This document shows positions 1-7,288 of a stretch of DNA of 55,065 nt, piece after piece. Each line of letters opens with the position of its first letter. Within the stretch, counting starts at the first letter, position 1. Below the pieces are notes generated by a model. That model was not told the origin of the DNA, made no database searches, and saw only the letters and a program-made list of their open reading frames with translations. Position numbers and translations under genes: made by a program. The stretch is from JBGSPQ01 sp041738505 (lineage in GTDB: Bacteria; Patescibacteriota; Gracilibacteria; UBA1369), in the NCBI GenBank assembly GCA_041738505.1, contig JBGSPQ010000044.1, positions 1-55,065 on the forward strand, written 5' to 3'.

Positions 1-235
1 TGTTCATCGTCATTCCAGGGTTCGCAGACCCAATGACAATGGCCATTTAGAGCGGTTTAACCGCACTATTCAAGAAGAATGTTTGTATCGATTGCCACAT
101 TCAGTTGAAAAATATAACCAGGAACTCGAAGAATATTTAAATTATTACAACACGCAACGATTGCATCTCGGAATCAACTTAAAATCACCTCTCGCTCACC
201 TCAAGTGTTTCCAAGCTATTGATTAGAAAACGTAA
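1..235 (+). mobile_element. 3' end of an IS3/IS481-type insertion sequence (left copy, truncated by window edge)
   Basis: Bases 94-235 reappear in inverted orientation at 54924-55065 with a single substitution. Similarity stops abruptly about nine bases after the transposase stop codon, at the shared end GAAAACGTAA. Beyond that the two flanks differ, which places the IS terminus near base 235. The 5' part lies outside the window. The pair of inverted copies probably marks contig ends at a repeated element. Confidence 0.8.
2..226 (+). CDS. IS3/IS481-family transposase, C-terminal fragment
   Basis: This is the open 3' part of a DDE integrase-core transposase; the start is off the left edge. 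The visible 74 residues contain NGHLERFNRTIQEE, which carries the catalytic glutamate region typical of rve-domain transposases. They also contain YYNTQRLHLGINLKSP, the conserved terminal block of this family. The frame ends at TAG, 224-226. The protein would catalyse cut or copy transposition of the element. IS3 and IS481 families cannot be separated from this fragment. The right-hand copy has K in place of N in the YYN block's preceding residues. Confidence 0.85.
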   Translation, partial: VHRHSRVRRPNDNGHLERFNRTIQEECLYRLPHSVEKYNQELEEYLNYYNTQRLHLGINLKSPLAHLKCFQAID

Positions 236-295
236 TAATTGCGCATTTAAAAGGGGCGAACGGGGATGGCCGGGGGACTTGGAAGAGTACAGGAC

Positions 296-1531
296 TTAAG
301 GCCGCGCGGAGGAGCGCTTTTTGAGCGATACAATCGCGAAACATTGGATGCCCTTGCCGCGGCCGAAGGCGGTGAGCGATTCGCCGGTGGTGGCGGTTAT
401 GCCGATTCTGTGGGCGGGCAGGCCGGTTATATTCGCCAGGGATTTTTTGATTTGCGATGCCAGCGGGTCTATTTTGGGGCGGGAGCATTCCATCTGGATG
501 CCGATGTTGTTGAGGGCGTAGCCCTTACGGGCGAGCGAGGCGAGGAGGGGACGGAGGTATTTTTTGGAGTCGGTTACGCCTTTTACGCGGCACTCGCGGG
601 TGGCAAACAGACCGAGCGAGCCTTCGCCCATGGCCTGTGAAACGGCGTTATAGAGCGCGTGCAGGATCACGTCGCCGTCCGATTCGGCTTTTAGTTTGGG
701 ATGATTTTTGATTTCAACTCCGCCGAGCATAAGGGGGGCCGGGTTTTTCGCGGCGGATGATTTTTCAAATTCATGGCTGTCCTGCCCCATTCCCACAAGA
801 AAATCCGCGGGTGTTTCGCCCATGATGTGTTTTACCCTTTCCAGATCGTGCGCGGTGGTTACTTTAAAATTGTGCGCCGAGGCGGGAATCAACTTTACTT
901 TTAGTCCCAGGTTTTCAATCAAAGAAGCGTCGTCGGTGAATGTGGGGGGAGTGGTTGCAGATTCCTGTTTTTTCGCTTTGTTCAGCGCTTTTTTGAACAG
1001 TTCATGCGTGGCGCCCTGCGGGGTTTGCATGGCGGCCAACGTTTCGCGGTCGTGGGTTTTGATGATGTGGCCTTTATGAATTTCCTTGATTGTATCTATC
1101 ATTTTTCCCCCGACGGCGGCCGCTCCAAACTTTTTGCAGGCATTGATACAATCCGTAATTTCTTTTTCGGTGACTAACGGATTGGCTCCGTTATGAACCA
1201 AAACAATATCTTTAGGGGAAGGATTTTTTATTGATTTGAAGGCCTTTGCCACGGTTTGGAAACGGGTCTCCGCTCCCAAAATAATTTTTTTTACTTTCGG
1301 GAAACGGTATTTTTTTACGATTTCGGCGATTGCTTTTTTGTTATTTGCATTCGCGGCGATGATGATTTGATTGATGTGAGGGTGATCGTTAAACGCGCGA
1401 ATCGTGTTATACAGCAATGGAAATCCGATTACCGGCTGAAGCAGTTTGTCGACTTTGCGAGTAGATTTATTCTTGAGACCTTTGGCGAATCTGGCTGAGG
1501 AACCCGCCGCCACAATAATTGCCGTGTTCAT
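296..1531 (-). CDS. ispDF: bifunctional IspD/IspF (MEP cytidylyltransferase / MEcPP synthase)
   Basis: A fusion of two MEP isoprenoid enzymes, 411 aa. Residues 1-240 are IspD-like: a nucleotide-binding AAGSSARF at 8-15, TPQGATHELF near 170, and FTDDASLIE near 198. Residues 245-411 are IspF-like. The likely zinc ligands D251, H253 and H291 are retained in GQDSH and in ESDGDVILHA, and a TTGES/FGRGKG block lies near 381-393. Two usual residues differ. The IspD HDAARP motif reads HNGANP, and the IspF histidine of the usual HSDGDV motif is Glu283. CDP-ME formation and cyclisation would be cytosolic, and Dxr of the same pathway is encoded at 15535-16596. A plausible promoter lies just upstream. IspE-bridged fusion enzymes are known in other bacteria. 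Confidence 0.9.
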   Translation of the reverse strand: MNTAIIVAAGSSARFAKGLKNKSTRKVDKLLQPVIGFPLLYNTIRAFNDHPHINQIIIAANANNKKAIAEIVKKYRFPKVKKIILGAETRFQTVAKAFKSIKNPSPKDIVLVHNGANPLVTEKEITDCINACKKFGAAAVGGKMIDTIKEIHKGHIIKTHDRETLAAMQTPQGATHELFKKALNKAKKQESATTPPTFTDDASLIENLGLKVKLIPASAHNFKVTTAHDLERVKHIMGETPADFLVGMGQDSHEFEKSSAAKNPAPLMLGGVEIKNHPKLKAESDGDVILHALYNAVSQAMGEGSLGLFATRECRVKGVTDSKKYLRPLLASLARKGYALNNIGIQMECSRPKIDPLASQIKKSLANITGLPAHRIGITATTGESLTAFGRGKGIQCFAIVSLKKRSSARP

Positions 1532-1554
1532 TTAAAACGCTTAGGAACACGCCC

Positions 1555-1583
1555 AATATGCTTTATTCAAGCCCCCTTGTAAA
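1555..1583 (-). promoter_or_regulatory. candidate sigma70 promoter of ispDF
   Basis: On the minus strand TTTACA (1578-1583) and CATATT (1555-1560) are 17 bases apart, about 25 bases upstream of the ispDF start codon. The -10 is imperfect. Confidence 0.4.
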
Positions 1584-1598
1584 GTTATTTACACCGGT

Positions 1599-2315
1599 TT
1601 ACCGGGTGAATTTGGGGCGGCGACGTTTTGCCCCGACCCGAAGGGAGAGGAGGATAAGGAGGGCTGCCAGAACGATTAACAATAGTGCAAGGACGTATTG
1701 GAGAATCGGATATATTTGGATGTAGGTGATTTGGGGCGCGGCGGGGCGTAGCAGGACTTTGGCGGCTCCGTAGCAGGCGATTTGTTCGCACCAGGCGCCT
1801 TCAACGGGTTCCAGCGCCGCGCCCCTTGGAGGAATGACGTCCGGTGTTACAGGGGGGACATAAGCAATTTCCGCAGGTGCGGGCTCCGGGAGAGGCGGTT
1901 CCGGTTCTTCCACGGGGCCAAACTCGTCCCACGGAAAAATGATGTGTTCGGGAATCTCCTCTTCCGGCTCCTCCGGAATTTCCGGTTCAATAACCGGTTC
2001 TTCTTCCGGTTTTCCCCCGGCAGGCGGTTCCCCTGGAGGTGGCGGGGGCGGGGGTGGGGGAGGAGGAGTGACGCTGCATCCCCAAACTTCGTTCGGTAAA
2101 CCTCCACAAAGTACATATGATGAACTTTCGGCGTTAAAATTTTCGTCGGTTATTGCGGTCGTGGCGTAACTTGGGGAAGACGCGTCAAAGGCCGTTCCCG
2201 TCATATCCGCTATATCAAGCCGATAATTTGCACTGCTCCCCATAACCGCCAGAGCCGTACCCGGTAATAATAAAGTCAGTGTAAGAATGCAGATTTTTAG
2301 GCCTTTGACAGCCAT
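1599..2315 (-). CDS. exported proline-rich protein with C-terminal membrane anchor
   Basis: 238 aa, no family recognised. It has an N-terminal signal peptide (hydrophobic run ending near ALA at residue 23). An extracellular part of about 55 residues contains SSANYRLDIADMTGTAFDAS-type sequence seen in secreted proteins of uncultured bacteria. Next come eleven consecutive prolines, an acidic proline/glutamate stretch rich in EPE and PEEP, and a single membrane helix near residues 200-225 followed by a basic tail (RVGAKRRRPK). The architecture suggests a wall-spanning stalk anchored in the membrane. The proline run predicts strong dependence on EF-P (efp at 34559). The gene stands alone behind an extended -10 promoter. 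Confidence 0.7.
   Translation of the reverse strand: MAVKGLKICILTLTLLLPGTALAVMGSSANYRLDIADMTGTAFDASSPSYATTAITDENFNAESSSYVLCGGLPNEVWGCSVTPPPPPPPPPPPGEPPAGGKPEEEPVIEPEIPEEPEEEIPEHIIFPWDEFGPVEEPEPPLPEPAPAEIAYVPPVTPDVIPPRGAALEPVEGAWCEQIACYGAAKVLLRPAAPQITYIQIYPILQYVLALLLIVLAALLILLSLRVGAKRRRPKFTR
2044..2066 (+). other. G-quadruplex-prone G tract inside the polyproline codons
   Basis: Three runs of five G (2044-2048, 2050-2054, 2056-2060), each separated by one base, are followed by GG pairs up to 2066. On the coding (minus) strand they are CCC/CCG proline codons of the upstream-described protein. A quadruplex on the non-coding strand is inferred only from the pattern. Confidence 0.45.
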
Positions 2316-2343
2316 TTTTTGTTTTTATTTGAGTATTCATGTT

Positions 2344-2352
2344 ATTATATCA
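2344..2352 (-). promoter_or_regulatory. extended -10 promoter of the proline-rich protein gene
   Basis: The minus strand reads TGATATAAT, a consensus extended -10 (TGnTATAAT), about 30 bases upstream of the start codon at 2315. No good -35 is visible. Confidence 0.5.
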
Positions 2353-2451
2353 TTTTTTTGACTGCTTGTATATTTGTTTTATTGCTTTAAAAGACTCCGC
2401 GGGCACGAAGAAAAAGCGGCAACGCTGTTGAAAATTAGATTCCTTGATAAA

Positions 2452-3486
2452 TTACATCTGCGAACGCAGAGTTGCAGCGTAGCCGTGGATTTTATCCGCG
2501 AGCCATGCGGAGGTTGAATTGATTGCCACAGCCTCGTCGGCTAATTTTTCGGCTTCCGCAATCATGGCTGTTATCTCTTCGCCGGCTTGTGAAGATGTGG
2601 CAACCGCGTTAAAAGCGTAAAAAAGTTTTTGGAAAGCCATGCTGATTTTATTAACCGACTGAACGGCGGTGGAATCGGGAGTGGCCGTATTCGCCATGTC
2701 CGCGTAGTAAACGGCTTCATCGGCAAACTTAACGGCAGCGGAAAGGCTGTTTAAATTTAGCATTACCATGGCTTCAATAAGCCTGGCTTCGGCTATGCTC
2801 AACATTTTTTGAGTGTCTCCACCCTGATTTATGACCAGCATTTTATAAAGCACGCGGGCACATTCAACGCGGGTAAGCGGTTTTCCCGGATAAAGCCTGT
2901 ATTCCAAATCCGGAAAAATCAACCCGATGGCTTTGGCGTAACTTAAGTAAGGGGTGTACCACATTCCTGTCGGCACGTCCGCAGAAACCGCCGAGGAAAG
3001 GTTATTATGTCTGGATAAATCCGTATCAAAAGTCAAAAGGGTCATTTTTAAAAACTCCGACGTGTTAACGCCTCTGTCTCCTGCAAAAGTACCATCCGGA
3101 TTGCCGCTTACTATGCCGCCCAGCAATCCTTTCATAACATATCCCGCATACCAGGCGTCCAGCGGAACATCGGGAAAGCCGGTGGAATACAGCCCCGGCG
3201 CCGGGGATACTCCTCCGCTTATAGATACAATTTTCAACGCCTCCGCGCGGTTCACCTCTTTATCAGGCTTGAAAGTGCCGTCCTCATATCCCTTAAAAAT
3301 TCCCGCTTTTGCAAGCGCCTCAATAGCAATATAGTCGGGATGAGTGGCGGGAACATCCGTGAATGTCGCGGCTGCTGCCTGTACAGGCAGCAACAAAAAA
3401 AACAATACCGTTCCAATAATGCCGGTTGATTTGCCGATTCTTCTTTTCTGGTTTTGTTTATGCCGGAATCTGACTGATGATTTCAT
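2452..3486 (-). CDS. S-layer homology (SLH) domain exported protein, copy 2
   Basis: Predicted 344 aa exported protein. The start is taken at ATG 3484-3486, because a longer frame adds 46 basic residues and lies inside the upstream gene. The chosen start gives a signal peptide (hydrophobic GIIGTVLFFLLLPVQAAAA) directly followed by three SLH repeats. The repeats are recognised by FTDVPATHPDY, GYEDGTFKPDKEVNRAEALK and the related blocks FPDVPLDAWYAGYVM and YLYPGKPLTRVECARVLYKM-like sequence. The remaining 130 residues are alpha-helical and alanine-rich. SLH repeats usually bind pyruvylated wall polymers or anchor an S-layer. The coding region overlaps the upstream SLH gene by 29 bases, so both are probably translated from one transcript. 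The two proteins are paralogues over their full length. Confidence 0.8.
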   Translation of the reverse strand: MKSSVRFRHKQNQKRRIGKSTGIIGTVLFFLLLPVQAAAATFTDVPATHPDYIAIEALAKAGIFKGYEDGTFKPDKEVNRAEALKIVSISGGVSPAPGLYSTGFPDVPLDAWYAGYVMKGLLGGIVSGNPDGTFAGDRGVNTSEFLKMTLLTFDTDLSRHNNLSSAVSADVPTGMWYTPYLSYAKAIGLIFPDLEYRLYPGKPLTRVECARVLYKMLVINQGGDTQKMLSIAEARLIEAMVMLNLNSLSAAVKFADEAVYYADMANTATPDSTAVQSVNKISMAFQKLFYAFNAVATSSQAGEEITAMIAEAEKLADEAVAINSTSAWLADKIHGYAATLRSQM

Positions 3487-4429
3487 TGGCTTTGTCTTTA
3501 ATGTGACGCGCCAGCTCCTGGGTTTCGTTATTGGCCTCCCAGGCTTCGTCCGCTTTGGCAATGGCTTTGTCGGCCCAGTCCCGCGCTTCTGTGTATGACT
3601 GGCTGATACCGGCCATGTAAGCATTTACAAGATAATCGTAAGCGCGAGCCAATTTGGCGGCCCCCAGCACAACCTTGTCTTCGGGCAGGTTTTTGTAGGC
3701 CTGTTGTGTCATATCCACACTAAGTTCGGCGGCTCTCTTGGCGGAAACCGGATTGTTGGCTCCAATGTAAACATCTATCTGAACCATCTGCATTTCGGCC
3801 TGAGTAATTAAGAATTGAGTGTTTGTGCCGTTTAATATCACTTTCATAATGTATATAATCTCCGCCACTTCACCGCGGTTGATTTCCTCTCCGGGATTCA
3901 AATTTCCCGATGAATCGGCAATGATTAATCCGGCCTGCCCCGCATAATTCATATAAGCGGCAAACCAGTCGGTCTCGGAAACATCGGTATAAATATTCAA
4001 ACCCTCCCATTTATCTTTCTTGAACTCATTCGCCTCAAGCACCATTTTAATGAATTCCGCGCGGTTGACGTTTCTGCCCGGCGCGAAGGTTCCGTCCGGA
4101 TTCCCCGCGACGATGCCGATTTGTTGGGCACTCATGACGTAGGGCGCGAACCAGTCAGTGACAGCCACGTCCGTAAATGCGCTAGCCGCCGCCGATTCCG
4201 GAATTTCGGTCTGGGATCCCTCCAGAATGATTTTCAAAGCCTCGGCGCGGTTAATCAGTTGTCCGGGTTTGAAAGTGCCGTCCGGATATCCCCCAATCAC
4301 CCCCTGCTCCTGCAAAAAATTTACCGCCACGAAGTTAGGATCGGTGTTTGGAACATCTGTAAAGGCGGCCAGGGCTGTTGGGGCGTACAGAAGTAAAATC
4401 GCTGTGAATAATGCAACTAATCTTTTCAT
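3458..4429 (-). CDS. S-layer homology (SLH) domain exported protein, copy 1
   Basis: 323 aa with a clear signal peptide (MKRLVALFTAILLLYAPTAL, then AAFTDVP). Three SLH repeats follow: FTDVPNTDPNFVAVN with GGYPDGTFKPGQLINRAEAL, FTDVAVTDWFAPYVM with GNPDGTFAPGRNVNRAEFIK, and TDVSETDWFAAYM with LNPGEEINRGEVAEIIY. The C-terminal 125 residues form a helical domain with repeated Ala-Asp-Lys-Ala elements (ARDWADKAIAKADEA). This tail resembles that of the downstream paralogue. The role is probably cell-surface anchoring. It is the first gene of a two-gene overlapping unit. The AT-rich spacer upstream has a small hairpin (GCTTAT/ATAAGC near 4512-4526) but no convincing promoter. Confidence 0.85.
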   Translation of the reverse strand: MKRLVALFTAILLLYAPTALAAFTDVPNTDPNFVAVNFLQEQGVIGGYPDGTFKPGQLINRAEALKIILEGSQTEIPESAAASAFTDVAVTDWFAPYVMSAQQIGIVAGNPDGTFAPGRNVNRAEFIKMVLEANEFKKDKWEGLNIYTDVSETDWFAAYMNYAGQAGLIIADSSGNLNPGEEINRGEVAEIIYIMKVILNGTNTQFLITQAEMQMVQIDVYIGANNPVSAKRAAELSVDMTQQAYKNLPEDKVVLGAAKLARAYDYLVNAYMAGISQSYTEARDWADKAIAKADEAWEANNETQELARHIKDKANEIISQIPA

Positions 4430-4558
4430 GATTGAATGAAATTTAAGGATCTTTATACGTTATTTACAACTGATTTTATAGTAATTTGTTTCAATTGACC
4501 AGCAATAAACCGCTTATTTGATAAGCATAATTCATATGTATATGACCAATGAGACCTG

Positions 4559-5716
4559 TTATCTGCGAACCGTGGACGCATTATAATAGTCACTGACTTC
4601 GATGGACCCCTGTTCAAGTTCGACCTCCGCCGCATTATCACTTTGATATAACGAAAATTCCGTCTCCGCACCAAAAACCGATGCCGAAATCTCATATAAA
4701 TTCAGATTAACGTCCTGCTCAAAGAGATGAAGCTGGGAAATGAAAATTGTCGCCAATAGATAAACGGCGGCCTTCTTAGACCATAAATCAGCGGACAAAT
4801 CATGAAATTCGCGATAGTGGATATAGATATCACCTGCGTCATAAATCATGAAAATCAGGAGCGTTAACAGATACGGCGGTATGTGAGTGGAAAATAAAAT
4901 TCCGGCTATAAACTCCAGAATAACAACAATTCCGCTGCAAACCGCTATCATCGTAACCGACTTCTTATCCATTTGCTTAATCATTCCGTATGTATGGGTC
5001 GAAAATATTATCAGAAAAAAGAATAATATTATAAGTTGCTGCCAATCCTCTATGATACCTTTTTGTTCAAGCAAAAGGAAAAACCATATTCCCAGGAAAA
5101 AATTAAGGTACTTGCTCCAGCGGTGAAAAAGATAGTGGCGAAAATCACCCATTGAAATCTGCTTTTTTTCCAGCTGTACCACGAACCTGTCGCGACCGGC
5201 CAGAATTTCATAAAACACTATCGCGGAAATCGTCAGGACAAATTGAAAAGCAATATTCTGTCCGATCAGTCCGCCTATCAAAAAATTCAAAGTGAATAGA
5301 AAAACCGAAGGAATTGTAAAACTGCTTACGAGCGCCGGGTTGTAAGTGTTTTTTCCCGAATCGGCTTTCTTTTTGGGGAGCCATACTACGCGTTTTGAAT
5401 GAAATATAACAAGGACGACCGCCTGGAGAGCCAAAATGAGCATAAGCCTTTCACCAATGTTTCTGCCTACAAAAAGACTTAAGATTATTAATCCCACATA
5501 TAAGACCGCAAATATCACGTGTCGTATCTGCTGAAACCACATTATTTTGTGCTTTATCGCTTCATGCTTAAAACCCCTGCTGTTAAACAAAAAACAAAAG
5601 AATGACATAATCGCGAGTCCCGCGCCGGTGACAAGGCTATAATCGCCCTGCCCAAAAAATACCTGGTATTCCAGTAAAAATATGAAGGCGCCGATTTTTA
5701 ATAATCTTAAAAACAT
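4559..5716 (-). CDS. polytopic membrane protein of unknown function
   Basis: 385 aa, no family recognised. About ten hydrophobic segments span residues 8 to roughly 330; charged clusters such as HSKRVVWLPKKKADSGKN lie between them. A soluble tail of about 55 residues (ELEQGSIEVSDYY) ends the protein. There is no catalytic motif I can name. The gene starts four bases after the CAP-domain gene ends, so it is probably the last gene of the 7227-to-4559 operon. That makes it an envelope partner of the CAP-domain and coiled membrane proteins. It could be a transporter or an integral scaffold; the sequence does not decide. Confidence 0.6.
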   Translation of the reverse strand: MFLRLLKIGAFIFLLEYQVFFGQGDYSLVTGAGLAIMSFFCFLFNSRGFKHEAIKHKIMWFQQIRHVIFAVLYVGLIILSLFVGRNIGERLMLILALQAVVLVIFHSKRVVWLPKKKADSGKNTYNPALVSSFTIPSVFLFTLNFLIGGLIGQNIAFQFVLTISAIVFYEILAGRDRFVVQLEKKQISMGDFRHYLFHRWSKYLNFFLGIWFFLLLEQKGIIEDWQQLIILFFFLIIFSTHTYGMIKQMDKKSVTMIAVCSGIVVILEFIAGILFSTHIPPYLLTLLIFMIYDAGDIYIHYREFHDLSADLWSKKAAVYLLATIFISQLHLFEQDVNLNLYEISASVFGAETEFSLYQSDNAAEVELEQGSIEVSDYYNASTVRR

Positions 5717-5720
5717 GTTT

Positions 5721-6581
5721 CTAAATTAGTATAATCAATAAGGTAATAAACATGAATACTGCTGTGACGATAATGTTGGTAACGGGTAATACCAGCGCGG
5801 TGTTTTTTTTATTTGAACCCACTATCTTGGCTGTAAAAAGACGAGAACACAAATAGGCGAAAACCAGGACGATTAAAAAAATGTATTTACTTATAACATT
5901 AATATTTTTTCGCGTGGTGGAGGATGAAAGAACATCGTTCGTAAACGCGTCCGATGTGCCGCTTTCCCTAAACGATTGAGTGGTGCCGTCTTCATTTGCT
6001 GGTATTTCGGCTACCTTATTCAAGTCTTGTCCGGCGGCGGAAAAGTCTTTGCGGCTTCCGAACATCTGTACGACCAACATGCCTTTGCCCTTGGATTGAA
6101 TTCCGGTTTTTTCAACGGCAAAGCCTATTTCCACATAGTCCGGATTTATGATGTTATCAAGATGAGTTTTGCTGTTTTTCCACGCTTCGCAAACCTTGCC
6201 GCTGTCCACAAACCCAAATGCCAGATTTTCGCCGCTGGTTTGATAATAATATCCGGATTCTTCCACGAACTCCCAGGGATATTTGCCGGTTACGGGATTT
6301 TGGTGCGCCCAATAGTCATACTCTTCCATGTCTTTCATTTTGGCCAGAGATGCCATTTTTAACTGATCATTAATTACAAGCGGCGGTTGGCCGTATTCAC
6401 TCCGGATTTCGTTTGTGCAGTCAAAAAGTTCCCGCTCGGTCAATTCACCGGCATCAACAACAAACCTGGAAAACATTACCTGGCTGGCAACCAGCAGAGT
6501 TAAAACGAGTATGGCGCTTTTGTATTCCTGTTTCAGCGTATCATGAACCTCGCGATATTTTTGATTTTGTTTTGGAGCCAT
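5721..6581 (-). CDS. membrane-anchored CAP/SCP-domain protein (YkwD-like)
   Basis: 286 aa from ATG 6579-6581. An alternative start at 6629 adds 16 basic residues within the upstream gene. A membrane segment near residues 22-40 is followed by a CAP domain: LFDCTNEIRSEYGQPPL, HQNPVTGKYPWEFVEESGY, SGENLAFGF, WKNSKTHLDNIINPDYVEIG and a valine-rich final strand VVQMFG. The histidines (WAHQNP, KTHLDNI) and glutamate of the usual CAP cavity are present. Two further membrane segments follow near the C-terminus (VISKYIFLIVLVFAYLC and NIIVTAVFMFITLLIILI). CAP-domain proteins are secreted and often associated with the cell wall; the bacterial activity is not settled. It overlaps the preceding gene by 41 bases and precedes a polytopic membrane protein by four. 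Confidence 0.75.
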   Translation of the reverse strand: MAPKQNQKYREVHDTLKQEYKSAILVLTLLVASQVMFSRFVVDAGELTERELFDCTNEIRSEYGQPPLVINDQLKMASLAKMKDMEEYDYWAHQNPVTGKYPWEFVEESGYYYQTSGENLAFGFVDSGKVCEAWKNSKTHLDNIINPDYVEIGFAVEKTGIQSKGKGMLVVQMFGSRKDFSAAGQDLNKVAEIPANEDGTTQSFRESGTSDAFTNDVLSSSTTRKNINVISKYIFLIVLVFAYLCSRLFTAKIVGSNKKNTALVLPVTNIIVTAVFMFITLLIILI

Positions 6582-7227
6582 GCATTTTCTTGGTTGATGT
6601 GCTTTTTTTTCTTTTCGCGGCTTGTGCATTTTTGCCGGCCAGTTTTCTTTCCAGATACAAGAACCCGGTCATGAGTAAAATAAATGTGAGCGCCACTGCA
6701 TATTTGAACCAGTTAATGGAATCTTCCATTTCATCAATTGTTTGTATTTTGGATACAAGGACTTCCAGCTGTTCGGTATTTTGGCTCAATTCTTCTTTTA
6801 TCTGCGTATATCCCGCCACGTAACTGTCGTTTTGGGCGCTTTCGCGCATGGTTGACGTTCCCAACACCTCTTCTTTGATTTCTGCTTCTTCGGGCGCAAA
6901 TGCTTGATAGATTATTGTAGGTTGTTCGGCTGTGTTTTCAATTGTTGGAGTTGACGGACGAGTGTCCGGCACCTCTTTTTCCACGATTATCACCTGCGCT
7001 TCTGGTGCCGGTGCCGATAAAATACCGTTAATAACCACTCCTTCGTATGCCGACTTCTTTATATAAGCGGAGTCCAATGTATCAACTGTGCCACTCATGG
7101 ATTTTTCCGTAGCGGCATCGGATGAAATAATGGCTCCGGCAGGATATACCTCCACGACAAAGACGCATATTGCAATTGGCAAAATGGTCGAAATAAGCGC
7201 CTTTTTTAAGAATTTTTTTGTTTTCAT
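6541..7227 (-). CDS. exported protein with C-terminal membrane helix and lysine-rich tail
   Basis: About 228 aa from ATG 7225-7227 (MKTKKFLKKALISTILPIAI), which gives a normal signal peptide. A longer frame to 7347 would add 40 low-complexity lysine residues and run into the preceding gene, so it is not preferred. Residues 60-160 are acidic and proline/threonine-rich. A helical stretch (IKEELSQNTEQLEVLVSKIQ) precedes a single membrane helix (YAVALTFILLMTGFLYLE). The cytoplasmic tail is rich in Lys and Ser (AKRKKSTSTKKMHG). No known family is recognised. It is the likely first gene of an envelope operon with the CAP-domain and polytopic membrane proteins. Confidence 0.6.
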   Translation of the reverse strand: MKTKKFLKKALISTILPIAICVFVVEVYPAGAIISSDAATEKSMSGTVDTLDSAYIKKSAYEGVVINGILSAPAPEAQVIIVEKEVPDTRPSTPTIENTAEQPTIIYQAFAPEEAEIKEEVLGTSTMRESAQNDSYVAGYTQIKEELSQNTEQLEVLVSKIQTIDEMEDSINWFKYAVALTFILLMTGFLYLERKLAGKNAQAAKRKKSTSTKKMHGSKTKSKISRGS

Positions 7228-7288
7228 TTTTTTTTGTTTTTTATTTTTATTTTTTGTTTTTTTTGTTGTTCGTTTGGAAACACAAATT

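Noticed and set aside
3486..3624. N-terminal extension of the second SLH protein
   Set aside because: It is translated from within the coding region of the first SLH gene in another frame, is basic and proline-rich, and precedes a good signal peptide.
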